The notes under the pieces: generated by a model | The model's input: only the letters and a program-made list of their open reading frames with translations | Told to the model about the DNA's origin: nothing | Databases searched by the model: none | Origin: Microbacterium hominis | GTDB lineage: Bacteria > Actinomycetota > Actinomycetes > Actinomycetales > Microbacteriaceae | Assembly: GCF_013282805.1 (NCBI RefSeq) | Contig: NZ_CP054038.1 | Location: 62,001-126,000 of the forward strand | DNA length: 64,000 nucleotides | Reading direction: 5' to 3' | Part shown: in pieces, positions 7,658 to 17,009 of the stretch | Numbering within the stretch: the first letter of the stretch is position 1 | How the letters are laid out: each line of letters begins with the position of its first letter | Program-made: the position numbers and the translations under genes

Positions 7658-9772
7658 ATGAGAGCTGCCGAACCGACATCGAGCGGGTCGCTGGAGCGCG
7701 CCGGGGCCACGATCCACTACGACGTGTACGGTGCGACGGGACCGACGATCCTGCTGCTCCCGACGTGGGAGATCGTGCATGAGCGCGCCTGGAAGATGCA
7801 GCTCCCCTATCTCGCCCGGCACTTCCGCGTGGTGAGCTACGACGCCGCTGGGGCAGGGCGATCGTCGCGACCGCTGGTTCCCGAACGTTACACGTTCGGG
7901 AACCGGATGGCGGATGCGCTGGCCGTGCTGGACGCGACCGGGACCGACCGCGCGGTCGTCGTCGGATTCTCGATGGGCGGCGAGACCGCGATCAACCTCG
8001 CGGCGCTGCATCCCGATCGCGTGCTCGGTCTCGTGTCGATCGGCGGCAGCCATCCCTGGCGCATCGAGCTTCCGGGACGAGAGGGCCGAGTTGCGTACGA
8101 CCCGGTGTCGAACCCGCATCCCGAGGGCTGGGACAAGTTCGATCCCGAGTACTGGCTGGCGGACTGGCCGGACTTCATCCGGTTCTTCATGTCCGAGGTC
8201 GCCTCCGACCCCCATTCGACCAAGGCCGTCGAAGACCTCGTGAGCTGGGGGCTCGACCAGCGGCCCGACGTGCTCGCCTGGACGCTCGACGACCTCTACG
8301 AGCACGACGTCGACGACCTGCGCGCGCGGCTGGAGTCGCTCGACCGGCCCGCCCTCTTCATCCACGGGACCGACGACCACATCACCGGGTTCGACAACGC
8401 CGAGCTGATCCAGCGCATGATCCCGGGCGCCGAACTGCTCGCCCTCGACGCGGCCGGCCATGTGCCGCAGGTGCGCTTCCCGGTGGTCGTCAACCAGGCG
8501 ATCCGCGACTTCGCCGACCGCGCCTTCGGAACGCGACGACTCGACGCGACCTGGTGGATCGCCCCGGGCCGAGACACCCGCGTGCTGTATCTGTCGTCGC
8601 CGATCGGGCTCGGCCACGCCCGCCGCGACCTCGCGATCGCCCAGGAACTGCGCGCGCTGCATCCGTCCGCGCAGATCGACTGGCTCGCGCAGGATCCGGT
8701 CACGCGCGTGCTCGACGCCGCGGGCGAGCGGCTGCATCCGGCATCCGCCGCCCTCGCCAGCGAGTCGTCCCACATCGAGCACGAGAGCGGCGACCACGAC
8801 CTGGCGGTGTTCCAGGCGCTGCGCGATATGGACGAGATCCTCGTCCACAACTTCATGCTGTTCGACGAGGTCGCCGCCGCGGGCCAGTACGACCTCGTCA
8901 TCGCCGATGAGGCCTGGGAGGTCGACCACTTCCTCTTCGAGAACCCGCAGCTCAAGCGCGGCGCCCTCGCCTGGATGACCGACTTCGTGGGCTATCTCCC
9001 GATGCCCTCCGGAGGGGAGCGGGAGGCGCGACTGACCGCCGACTACAACCTGGAGATGATCGAGCACGTCGATCGCTACGGGCGGATGCGGGATGCCGCG
9101 GTCTTCGTCGGCGCGGCCGACGACATCGTGCCCGATACCTTCGGACCGGGGATGCCGCGCATCCGGGAGTGGACGGAGCAGCACTTCGACTTCTCCGGGT
9201 ACATCACCGGCTTCGACCCCGCCGCGCTCGGCGGAAGGGAGGCTCTGCGCGCGCGACTGGGCTACCGTGACGACGAGCGCGTCTGCATCGCCGCCGTCGG
9301 CGGCTCGGGCGTCGGCTCGGCGCTGCTGCGCCGCATCGTCGCCGCCGCTCCCGCCGCCCACCGCGCCATCGACGGACTGCGGATGATCGTCGTCACCGGT
9401 CCACGGATCGATCCCGCCACGCTGCCCCAGGTGCCGGGCGTGGAGTACCGGGCCTATGTGCCCGACCTGCACCATCATCTCGCCGCGAGCGACCTTGCGA
9501 TCGTGCAGGGCGGGCTGACGACGACGATGGAGCTCACCGCGGCGAAGGTGCCGTTCATCTATGTGCCGCTGCAGCAGCACTTCGAACAGCGCTTCCACGT
9601 GCGGGCGCGTCTGGACCGCTACCGCGCCGGGCGGCTCATGGAGTACGACGAACTCACCCCGGAGGTGCTCGCTTCGGCGATGGCCCAGGAGATCGGCCGC
9701 ACGGTCGACTATCGCGACGTCGAGACCGACGGCGCCGCGCGGGCGGCGGCGATCCTCGCCCGGTTGCTCTGA
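7658..9772 (+). CDS. Alpha/beta hydrolase fused to a GT-B-like glycosyltransferase
   Basis: Two-domain protein of 704 residues. Residues about 1-290 form an alpha/beta hydrolase with the nucleophile elbow GFSMGG (Ser105), an acid in HGTDDH (about 239-240) and the histidine in AAGHVPQ (His268). Residues about 305-704 resemble a MurG/UGT-type GT-B glycosyltransferase: a glycine-rich N-terminal loop (SSPIGLGHARRDL) and a C-terminal donor-site stretch (VQGGLTTTMELTAAKVPFIYVPL). No signal peptide is seen. The start is leaderless: TACGCT lies 6 nt before the ATG at 7658. It ends 4 nt before the convergent LuxR gene. The substrates are unknown; the fusion suggests that an ester cleavage and a glycosyl transfer act on the same molecule. 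Confidence 0.82.
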   Translation: MRAAEPTSSGSLERAGATIHYDVYGATGPTILLLPTWEIVHERAWKMQLPYLARHFRVVSYDAAGAGRSSRPLVPERYTFGNRMADALAVLDATGTDRAVVVGFSMGGETAINLAALHPDRVLGLVSIGGSHPWRIELPGREGRVAYDPVSNPHPEGWDKFDPEYWLADWPDFIRFFMSEVASDPHSTKAVEDLVSWGLDQRPDVLAWTLDDLYEHDVDDLRARLESLDRPALFIHGTDDHITGFDNAELIQRMIPGAELLALDAAGHVPQVRFPVVVNQAIRDFADRAFGTRRLDATWWIAPGRDTRVLYLSSPIGLGHARRDLAIAQELRALHPSAQIDWLAQDPVTRVLDAAGERLHPASAALASESSHIEHESGDHDLAVFQALRDMDEILVHNFMLFDEVAAAGQYDLVIADEAWEVDHFLFENPQLKRGALAWMTDFVGYLPMPSGGEREARLTADYNLEMIEHVDRYGRMRDAAVFVGAADDIVPDTFGPGMPRIREWTEQHFDFSGYITGFDPAALGGREALRARLGYRDDERVCIAAVGGSGVGSALLRRIVAAAPAAHRAIDGLRMIVVTGPRIDPATLPQVPGVEYRAYVPDLHHHLAASDLAIVQGGLTTTMELTAAKVPFIYVPLQQHFEQRFHVRARLDRYRAGRLMEYDELTPEVLASAMAQEIGRTVDYRDVETDGAARAAAILARLL

Positions 9773-9776
9773 AGGC

Positions 9777-12527
9777 TCACGCCTCCCCGTTCGCACCGCC
9801 GGCGATGAGGGCCGCGAGCTCGGGGCGCGATCCGATCCCGAGCTTCACATAGACCTTCCGCAGGTGGTACTCGACCGTCTTCGGGCTGAGGAAGAGCGCC
9901 GCCGCGGCCTCTCGGGTCGTGTGCCCGTCGACCAGCAGCAGGCTCACCTGCAGCTCCTGCGGTGTGAGCAGCGACGTCGCGTTCGCGGCGGCGGCGGGCA
10001 CGCGGACACCGGCAGCGGCGAGTTCGGCGGCGGCCCGGTCTTGCCAGAGCGCGCAGCCGAGCCGGTGGAAATGGTCGTGCGCCGCGCGCAGCGGCTCGCG
10101 CGCATCGACGTGCCGGCGCGCTCGGCGCAGCCGCTCCCCGTACGCGAGGAGCGTGCGTGCTGTCTCGAACACATCGGGGGTGTCGCGGTGCCGCTCCAGC
10201 GCGGCACGGAACCAGCGGTCGATGTCGTCATCGGCGGCGACCAGCCCCATCGCACGGTCCGCCCGCGCGCGCGCCCACGGCTGGCCTTTGCGGTGCGCAT
10301 CCGCGGCGAGTCCCTCGGCCGTGCTGCGAGCCTCGTCTTCGCGGCCCACGCGCACCAGGGCGTCGACCAGCTCGGGCGCGGGCACGAGGTCGGGGTCGTC
10401 CAGCCCGCGCTCGCCGAGCAGCGAGAGCAGCGACCCGAAGAGATCGATCGCCCGCTCGGGCTCACCCATCGACAGCGCGAGGTCGCCGGCAGCGTACGTC
10501 AGCCACGCCTCGCCCAGATGGATGTCGCGCGCGCGGCAGAGCCGGCGGGCCTCTTCGGCATGCACCCGGCAGTCGTCGGGTCGACCCAGGCGCGCCTCGA
10601 GGCGGCTGAGTCCGGCCAGCGCCATCGCCAGTTCGGTGGTCTGCCCGGTCTCGCGGGCCAGGCGCACCGCCTCGGCGTAGTTCGCCTCGCCCCGCGGGTA
10701 CGCGGCGGTGGTCGCCTGGTCGAGCGCGACGTGGAAAAGCACGGCGGGCAGGGCGCCGATCCCGGCGGCGCCGCGAACCTCGTCCACGAGTTCGCGCAGA
10801 CGGTCCCCGCTGGTGGCGTCGCGCAGGAAGAGCGGTGCGAGCATCAGCCAGAACAATCGTCGCGGTTCTTCGCGCACGCCGGGGTCGGTCTCGAACAGGG
10901 CGGCCGCCGTGTGGATGGCGTCGATCCCGCCGCGGCCCGCCAGGACACCGGCGATCCCGGTCGCCATCAGCGTCACCGCACGCGCGCGCGCCCCGACGAC
11001 CCGCGGTGCCACCGCGGCGAGCCTTTCGGTCAGCGTCGCCGCCGCGCGGGCATCGCCGAGGTACATCGTGGTGTGGACGGCGTCTGCGAGCGCGACCGCC
11101 GTCTCGTCCGCACTCTCGGCGCGGTCCGCGGCGGACTCGAAGAGCTCGACGGCATCGCGCAGCGATCCCGTGTGCGCGGCGATCGACGCGCGAAGCCGCA
11201 CCGCAGCCGCCGTCGCCGCGACGTGCGAAGACTCCACCGATGGGAGTTCGTCGAGGAGTCCCTGCGCCCATCCGCCGTCGCCTGCCACCCATGCCAGTTC
11301 GGCGGCACGCAGCATCCTCTCGCCGCGCCGGCGGTGAGCGACGGTCAGATGCGCCGACCTTTCGTACGCCGCCGCGGCGACGGCGAACGCGCCGCGGCCG
11401 GCGGCCCGATCGCCTGCTTCCGAGAGAAGGTCCGCGATGTCGTCGTCGGGGTGCCACACCGCTTCGGCCAGGTGCCACGCCCGTCGATCGCTCTCGGCCG
11501 CGGGAAGCACCTCTGCCGCGGCGCGGTGGGTCTCGCGCCGCGCGGGCGCCGATGAGGCCGAGTACGCAGCGGCGCGCAGGAGTGGATGCCGGAACTCGAC
11601 GCGTCCGCCCGAGAGGGCGACGAGGCCGTGCTCCTCGGCGTCGGCGAGACGCGCCGGGTCGAGCCCGAGCCGCTCGCACGTGGCGACCACGAGCCGCAGG
11701 TCGGGGCCGCTCACTGCGGCGGCAAGCAGCACCGCGCGGCATTCGCCGTCGAGGCCGTCGAGCCGGCGGCCGAACGCGTCGGCGAGCGCACCGGGCACGC
11801 GCAGGGGGAGACCGCTCTCGACGCTGTCGAGCACCGCGCGGTCGCCGGCGCCGAGCTCGAGGAGGGCGAGCGGATTGCCCTGTGTCGCCCGGTGGAGCAG
11901 CTCCAGCTGCTCGTCGGTGACCACGCGTGTCGACGACACCAGCGCCCTCGCGTCGTCGAGGCCGACCCCGCTGATGCGCAGCGCCGGCAGATCGGCCACG
12001 ATCCCCTCGCCGTCCGGTGTGCGGACGCCGAGGATCACGGCGACCGCGTCGGCCCCGAGCCGCCGCGCGGCGAAGACCAATGCCTCGACCGAGGGTGCGT
12101 CAGCGAGGTGCAGGTCGTCCACGATGACCGCCGCAGGGACGTCGTCGGCGAATCGGCACAGCAGGCTCAGCACCGCGGCACCGACGGCGAACCTGTCGAC
12201 GGGGCCGGTCGGGCTCGGGCCCGGCGATCGCGGAAGCGCGAGGGCAGCCGCCAGCACCTCCGCCTGAGACGGCGGAATCGCGTCGAGCACGTCGAGAGCG
12301 GGTCGCAGCAGCTGCAGCAGCATCGCGAAGGGGATCTCGCGCTCGGCCTCGACACCCGTCGCGCGCAGCACGCGCATCTCGCCGAGGACCCCCACAGCCT
12401 GCTCGAGCAGTGCGGTCTTGCCGACCCCGGCCTCGCCGGTGAGAGCGAGCACGCCGCTCGTCCCCAGGCGTGCCGCCGCGATGAGGCTGCCGATCGCCTG
12501 CTGCTCAGCCTCGCGACCCACCAGCAT
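9777..12527 (-). CDS. Large LuxR-family (LAL) transcriptional regulator with AAA ATPase
   Basis: STAND/LAL-type regulator of 916 residues. It has an N-terminal P-loop (GEAGVGKT, residues 31-38), Walker B around VIVDDLHLAD, a long helical TPR-like middle (about 390-840) and a C-terminal LuxR helix-turn-helix (LTPQELQVSLLLVDGHTTREAAAALFLSPKTVEYHLRKVY in part). Such proteins use ATP and an effector to activate a neighbouring gene. The start is leaderless: on the minus strand TACACT precedes the ATG by 6 nt. The adjacent divergent gene is the damaged methyltransferase at 12639, the most obvious candidate target. Confidence 0.93.
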   Translation of the reverse strand: MLVGREAEQQAIGSLIAAARLGTSGVLALTGEAGVGKTALLEQAVGVLGEMRVLRATGVEAEREIPFAMLLQLLRPALDVLDAIPPSQAEVLAAALALPRSPGPSPTGPVDRFAVGAAVLSLLCRFADDVPAAVIVDDLHLADAPSVEALVFAARRLGADAVAVILGVRTPDGEGIVADLPALRISGVGLDDARALVSSTRVVTDEQLELLHRATQGNPLALLELGAGDRAVLDSVESGLPLRVPGALADAFGRRLDGLDGECRAVLLAAAVSGPDLRLVVATCERLGLDPARLADAEEHGLVALSGGRVEFRHPLLRAAAYSASSAPARRETHRAAAEVLPAAESDRRAWHLAEAVWHPDDDIADLLSEAGDRAAGRGAFAVAAAAYERSAHLTVAHRRRGERMLRAAELAWVAGDGGWAQGLLDELPSVESSHVAATAAAVRLRASIAAHTGSLRDAVELFESAADRAESADETAVALADAVHTTMYLGDARAAATLTERLAAVAPRVVGARARAVTLMATGIAGVLAGRGGIDAIHTAAALFETDPGVREEPRRLFWLMLAPLFLRDATSGDRLRELVDEVRGAAGIGALPAVLFHVALDQATTAAYPRGEANYAEAVRLARETGQTTELAMALAGLSRLEARLGRPDDCRVHAEEARRLCRARDIHLGEAWLTYAAGDLALSMGEPERAIDLFGSLLSLLGERGLDDPDLVPAPELVDALVRVGREDEARSTAEGLAADAHRKGQPWARARADRAMGLVAADDDIDRWFRAALERHRDTPDVFETARTLLAYGERLRRARRHVDAREPLRAAHDHFHRLGCALWQDRAAAELAAAGVRVPAAAANATSLLTPQELQVSLLLVDGHTTREAAAALFLSPKTVEYHLRKVYVKLGIGSRPELAALIAGGANGEA

Positions 12528-12638
12528 CCCCCGAGTGTAGGACGCGCAAGGACTAGGGGGTGGGCCCGGATGCGGCGACGGCGGCCTGATTCCTAGCGTC
12601 GAAGCATCCCATCCTTCACATCGAACAAGGAGTTCACG

Positions 12639-13600
12639 ATGACCATCACCGCCGGGCGATCGCCGAGCACGGCCCCATCACGCCGGCTGAGCTGGCAGCG
12701 GCGACCGATACCGCGCAGCCGTATGCGCGCGAGTGGCTGAACGCGCAGGCCGCCGGCGAGTTCGTCGACTACAGCCCCGAGACGGGGCGGTACACGCTGC
12801 CCATCGAGCACGTCATCGCCCTCACAGACACCGAGAGCCCCGCGTTCCTTCCCGGCCTCTTCCAGACGGTGCTCGGCAGCGTCCAGGCGGTCTCGCACAT
12901 CGTCGACGCTGCGCGCAGCGGCACCGGCGTGGGCTGGCATGAGCACGACTCCGACCTGCATGACGGGTGCGAGCGGTTCTTCCGCCCCGCCTACCTGGCG
13001 AGTCTCGTCGACGAGTGGATCCCCGCTCTCGACGGGGTCGAGCAGAAGCTGCGTGACGGCGCCCTCGTGGCCGACGTGGGCTGCGGGTACGGCGCCTCGA
13101 CGATCCTGCTCGCGCAGGCGTTCCCGAACTCGACCTTCGTCGGCTTCGACTACCACGTCGCGTCGATCGAGACCGCGCGGGCTCGCGCCGTCGAGGCGGG
13201 GGTAGCAGATCGCGTGCGCTTCGAGGTGGGGGCGGCCGACGCGTTCCGCGGCGACCGCTACGACATCGTGGCGATGTTCGACTGCCTGCACGACATGGGC
13301 GACCCGGTCGGGGCGGCCCGGCACGTGCGCGAGATGCTCGCCGAGGACGGCACGTGGATGATCGTCGAGCCGATGGCCGGCGACCACGTCGAGGACAACC
13401 TCAACCCCGTCGGCAGGGTCTACTACGGGTTCTCGACCCTCGTCTGCACTCCGTCGTCGCTCTCCCAGGACGTGGGCCTGGCGATCGGCACGCAGGCCGG
13501 TCCTGCCCGCATCGGCGACGTCGCCGCCGCCGGCGGGTTCACCCGCTTCGCGAAGGTCGCGCAGACACCGCTCCACCAGGTGCTCGAGGCGCGTCCCTGA
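12639..13600 (+). pseudogene. SAM-dependent methyltransferase with disrupted N-terminus
   Basis: The region from about 12650 to 13600 encodes a winged-helix/methyltransferase protein (YAREWLNAQAAGEFV, then the SAM-binding loop VADVGCGYGASTILLAQAF). The only ATG with a ribosome site (AAGGAG before 12639) is in another frame and stops after about 35 codons. The methyltransferase frame is open from 12590 but has no ATG, GTG or TTG before the GTG at 12869. Relatives usually have about 30 more residues before RAIAEHGPITPAELA, so a short out-of-frame deletion right after MTITA is the simplest explanation. A shortened methyltransferase from 12869 (243 residues) could still be made. Confidence 0.7.
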
Positions 13601-13611
13601 GTCGTCGAACA

Positions 13612-13643
13612 GGCTGCGGGGCCGGGTGACCGGCCCCGCAGCC
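13612..13643 (+). terminator. Terminator hairpin after the methyltransferase gene
   Basis: A perfect 14-bp stem (GGCTGCGGGGCCGG and its complement) with a GTGA loop, 11 nt after the stop codon at 13600 and 19 nt before the next gene. Confidence 0.8.
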
Positions 13644-13662
13644 GTGTGGGAGAGTCGGAGCC

Positions 13663-15090
13663 ATGTTGCATGACGACGATCGTGAGCTGATGCGTGCTGT
13701 GTCGGGGTATCTGCGGCGGGTGAACGAGGTGAGCGAGCGGGAGGCGGTCTCAACCCGGACGCCCTTGGGCGACGTGATCAGCGAGCACCTGGGCGTCGAC
13801 GCATCGCAGGTGCCGGTCGTCGTGGAGCAGATCGCGGATCATCGACTCGTGGACGCGGACCTCGCGCTGGATGCGCTGGGGGAAGGCGATGGGCGTCTGA
13901 TCGGCGTGACCGGCGGGGATCAGCGGCATCACCAGAGACTGTCCGAGTGGATCACCAATCCGCATACGCGCTATGCACCCGGACCGGTCGACTTCGCCGA
14001 GCGGGCGACGGGGCCGAGTTCGAGCGCGCGTGTGGTCTCGTTGGGTGTTCGGCTGCTCCGCTTCGACGGCGTTCCGATCGCGCTCGCACAGCGTGCGGCC
14101 TCGCCGGAGTTCGGAAGGCCGGCGGCTCTGCTCGAGGTGCTGAGCGCCGACGACGCGGTTGTCACCCGCTTCCTCGAGACCCTGCGGCAGACGATGATCG
14201 AGCGCAGCGTCCTGCGCGGGCAGGTGCTGTCGTTCCAGCCCACGGAGTACGGGCGCGATGCCGGCGCCACCTTCGTGGAGCGGCCGGCGGTCGCGGCCGA
14301 CGACATCGTGCTCGGCGCCGGCGTGCTCGAAGAGGTCGTGCAGCACGTGATCGGCATCGGCAGGAACAGCGAGGCGCTGCAGCGGGCGGGTCAGCACCTG
14401 AAGCGCGGCGTGCTGATGTACGGCCCGCCGGGCACGGGCAAGACGCTCACGGTCCGCCACCTCCTCACCGAGACCGCGGGTGTCACCGCGGTGGTGCTCA
14501 CCGGGTCGAGCATCCGCTTCATCGGCGCGGCCGCCGAGATCGCGCGCACCTTCCAGCCCGCCATCGTCGTCCTGGAAGACATCGACCTGGTCGCCATGGA
14601 ACGCCACAGTTCCCCGCAGCCGCTGCTGTTCGAAGTGCTCGATGCGCTGGACGGCCTCGACGGCGACGCCGACGTCGCGTTCATCATGACCACGAACAGG
14701 GTCGACGTGCTCGAGCGGGCCCTCGCCGAGCGTCCCGGCCGCGTCGATCTCGCGGTCGAGATTCCGCTGCCCGCGCCGGCCGAACGCCGGCGTCTGTTCC
14801 GCCGGTACGCGCAGGCCCTGCCGTTCACCGAGGATTCCCTCACCGCGGCGGCCGAACGCGCCGAAGGAACGACCGGGTCGTTCGCGAAGGAGCTCATGCG
14901 GCGCAGCGTGCTCCGCGCGATCAGGGAGGAACGCGAACCTCGCGACGAGGACCTCGCCGAAGAGCTCGACCGCCTGATGGACGCACGTCAGCACCTCACC
15001 CGCGCCATGCTGGGCTCCGCCGGCGAGCAGGACTCGGACCTCCCGCCGGACGGGCACCACGCGGCGAGCTTCGGATGGTTCGGCGGCTGA
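13663..15090 (+). CDS. AAA-family ATPase, CDC48/FtsH-like single ring
   Basis: Soluble ATPase of 475 residues. The C-terminal half holds an AAA module: Walker A GPPGTGKT (about 252-259), Walker B IVVLEDIDL, sensor-1 FIMTTNR and a C-terminal helical lid. The N-terminal 200 residues match no family I recognise and probably form the substrate-recruiting domain. There is no membrane helix and no protease domain. It stands alone between a terminator and a convergent acetyltransferase gene, so its substrate is unknown. Proteins of this layout remodel other proteins; that role is inferred from the fold only. Confidence 0.85.
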   Translation: MLHDDDRELMRAVSGYLRRVNEVSEREAVSTRTPLGDVISEHLGVDASQVPVVVEQIADHRLVDADLALDALGEGDGRLIGVTGGDQRHHQRLSEWITNPHTRYAPGPVDFAERATGPSSSARVVSLGVRLLRFDGVPIALAQRAASPEFGRPAALLEVLSADDAVVTRFLETLRQTMIERSVLRGQVLSFQPTEYGRDAGATFVERPAVAADDIVLGAGVLEEVVQHVIGIGRNSEALQRAGQHLKRGVLMYGPPGTGKTLTVRHLLTETAGVTAVVLTGSSIRFIGAAAEIARTFQPAIVVLEDIDLVAMERHSSPQPLLFEVLDALDGLDGDADVAFIMTTNRVDVLERALAERPGRVDLAVEIPLPAPAERRRLFRRYAQALPFTEDSLTAAAERAEGTTGSFAKELMRRSVLRAIREEREPRDEDLAEELDRLMDARQHLTRAMLGSAGEQDSDLPPDGHHAASFGWFGG

Positions 15091-15114
15091 TCCGCGCGAG
15101 CGCGCAACCGGCGC

Positions 15115-15693
15115 TCAGCCGCGCGACGCGCGCCACTCGCGTTCGAGGATCGCGTAGTGGCCCGTGTCGGTCCACTCGTCCTTGAGCCACATGTGCTCGA
15201 CGAAATGGCCCTCGTGCCGCATCCCGAGCGCCAGACACAGGGCGACCGAGGCGTCGTTGCGCGGATCGAGTTCGGCGTACACCCGGTGCAGCTCGAGCTC
15301 ACCGAACGCGAGATCGAGCAGCAGCCCGGCAGCCTCTCGTGCGTACCCTCGGCCCTGCGCCTGCGGCAGGAGGATCCAGCCGATCTCGGCGGTCCGGTCG
15401 GGCGTGGCGCTGTGCAGCTCGAAGTACATCGTTCCGCAGAACCTGCCGTCGGAATCGCGGATCGCGGGCTGCAGGTAGTCGCCCGGATTCTCCAGGCGGG
15501 TCGCCGCGGCATCCCGTCGCAGCACCTCGGTCACCTGCTCACGCGACCTCGGCTCGTAGAGGAGGTAGCGACATACCTCGGGGTCGGACTGCATGGCATA
15601 CAGCGGCTCGAGGTCGTCGTCGCGGAGAAGGTCGAGATGAACGCGCTCGCCGTGCAGCGGGCGGAAGTCCCAGGGGAGGCCCATGGCGACCAT
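15115..15693 (-). CDS. GNAT-family N-acetyltransferase (RimJ/RimL type)
   Basis: Acetyl-CoA-dependent acyltransferase, 192 residues, with the RimJ/RimL layout: ERVHLDLLRDDDLEPLYAM at the N-terminus and the pyrophosphate loop QAQGRGYAREA in the middle, followed by GMRHEGHF near the end. The start could be the ATG at 15693 or the one at 15684, which has a better-spaced AGGATGG. The acceptor is unknown. It converges with the AAA ATPase gene. Confidence 0.87.
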   Translation of the reverse strand: MVAMGLPWDFRPLHGERVHLDLLRDDDLEPLYAMQSDPEVCRYLLYEPRSREQVTEVLRRDAAATRLENPGDYLQPAIRDSDGRFCGTMYFELHSATPDRTAEIGWILLPQAQGRGYAREAAGLLLDLAFGELELHRVYAELDPRNDASVALCLALGMRHEGHFVEHMWLKDEWTDTGHYAILEREWRASRG

Positions 15694-15788
15694 CCTGCCC
15701 GAGATGAGAGGTGTGCCTCAGGTGCCGTCGCCGGGAACGCTCAGTCGGCATGCCCAGTCGCGCTGGCGGCATCGGGACGATCGGTGAC

Positions 15789-16433
15789 TCAGGGCATGTG
15801 CCGGTCGACGGCTGCGAGGTAGTCGGTGGGATCGTCCGTCCAGATTCGGATGACGTCGGCGGTCTGGGAGCCGCCTTTCGGCGGCCTGCCGGGGAGATGG
15901 AGGGTTGTCGATCGCTCGAGCCGGATCTCGATGTTGACTTCGTCCTGCATGCGCAGCGACAGCACCCTGCTGCCCTCGTGCTCGGTGAATCGGGGCGACT
16001 TCGGCGGATCCACCTGGCGGATGCGGGCGACCGAGGCGATGTCATCCCAGTCGAGGAAGAGGTCGGTCTCCAGTCCATCGCGGATGCGGATGCCGCCGGG
16101 GCCGACGACGTGCGGGCGCATGTAATAGGCGCACAGCAGCCCGATCATCCAGGTCAGTCCCCAGACGCCGATGATCAGGACCACGATGCGCGCGACCGGC
16201 CAGCGGTGCACGATGAGGTCAAGGATCGGGATCTCCAGCGCCGACAGAGCGATGAAGATGATCAGGATCGTCAGCACCGGCCGATGGTACGAGAACCCGG
16301 ATCCGCCGCGATCGATCGCGGGGCGGCGTGCGATCGCCCGCCCGATGCTGTCGTAGATCCGCAGTTCCATGCGGACCGCGCGAGCCAGGAACGATAGCGC
16401 GGCCGATCGGGACGTCGTCGTAGCGCCGGTCAC
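15789..16433 (-). CDS. Conserved membrane protein of unknown function
   Basis: 214 residues, with two hydrophobic helices (about 53-73 and 80-103) followed by a soluble domain of about 100 residues rich in beta strands (GGIRIRDGLETDLFLDWDDIASVARI), which resembles PH-like domains of small actinobacterial membrane proteins. The ATG overlaps the end of the marR gene by 4 nt, so it is in a MarR-controlled operon. No function can be assigned. Confidence 0.75.
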   Translation of the reverse strand: MTGATTTSRSAALSFLARAVRMELRIYDSIGRAIARRPAIDRGGSGFSYHRPVLTILIIFIALSALEIPILDLIVHRWPVARIVVLIIGVWGLTWMIGLLCAYYMRPHVVGPGGIRIRDGLETDLFLDWDDIASVARIRQVDPPKSPRFTEHEGSRVLSLRMQDEVNIEIRLERSTTLHLPGRPPKGGSQTADVIRIWTDDPTDYLAAVDRHMP

Positions 16434-16888
16434 GATGCTTCCGCCTCGTCATCCGCCGCCTCGGCGACCAGCTGCGCCAGGCGCTCGGCGATCGCAGCGA
16501 CCGCGCTCGCGACCCGGTCTCGGTCCGACGCGGGCACCGCGTCGAGGAGCGTCGCATTCAGTGCCGCGTGCTCCCGCACCGTGCGCTCCATCACCTTTTC
16601 GCCGACGGGGGTGAGAGCGACGAGCCGCGCGCGACGGTCGGTCGGGTGCGCAACCCGCGTCACATATCCGGCATCCTCCAGAGCATCCACCAGCGCTGTG
16701 ATGTTCCGGGCGGACACGTTCAGCGTCTCCGCGATGGCGTGCTGTGCCACGGGGCCCGCGTGGTGCACCGTCCACAGCACCCCCATCCGCGCCGCGGACA
16801 GCGGGGTTCCCTCGTATTCGCGTGCCATGTCGCGCTGGAACAGGTCTGCGATCTGCAGCAGGCGGTCGAGAAGCAGCGGTTCGTGCAT
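16430..16888 (-). CDS. MarR-family transcriptional regulator
   Basis: 152-residue winged-helix repressor with the MarR core (VAQHAIAETLNVSARNITALVDALEDAGYVTRVAHPTDRRARLVALT in part; the DRR wing is clear). The start at 16888 directly abuts an inverted repeat that is probably its operator. It is divergent from the monooxygenase gene at 17010 and co-transcribed with the membrane protein gene downstream. The ligand is unknown. Confidence 0.9.
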   Translation of the reverse strand: MHEPLLLDRLLQIADLFQRDMAREYEGTPLSAARMGVLWTVHHAGPVAQHAIAETLNVSARNITALVDALEDAGYVTRVAHPTDRRARLVALTPVGEKVMERTVREHAALNATLLDAVPASDRDRVASAVAAIAERLAQLVAEAADDEAEAS

Positions 16889-16909
16889 ATCAGTACCTTA
16901 GTACATGAT
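16889..16909. promoter_or_regulatory. Probable MarR operator
   Basis: Inverted repeat ATCAGTAC-CTTA-GTACATGAT, with GTAC half-sites, touching the marR start codon and facing the divergent monooxygenase gene. Its size and position fit an autoregulatory MarR site. Confidence 0.6.
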
Positions 16910-17009
16910 TACCTGGGTTCAGTATTGCGCCGACGCGTCAGCTGGTGCCGCGGACGCGGAATACATCCGCGCGGCGTGCGTTGCATGCGAACGAATGAAA
17001 GAGGGTGCG

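Noticed and set aside
7532..9796. 754-codon minus-strand frame opposite the hydrolase-glycosyltransferase gene
   Set aside because: The plus-strand protein has clear catalytic motifs; the antisense frame has none.
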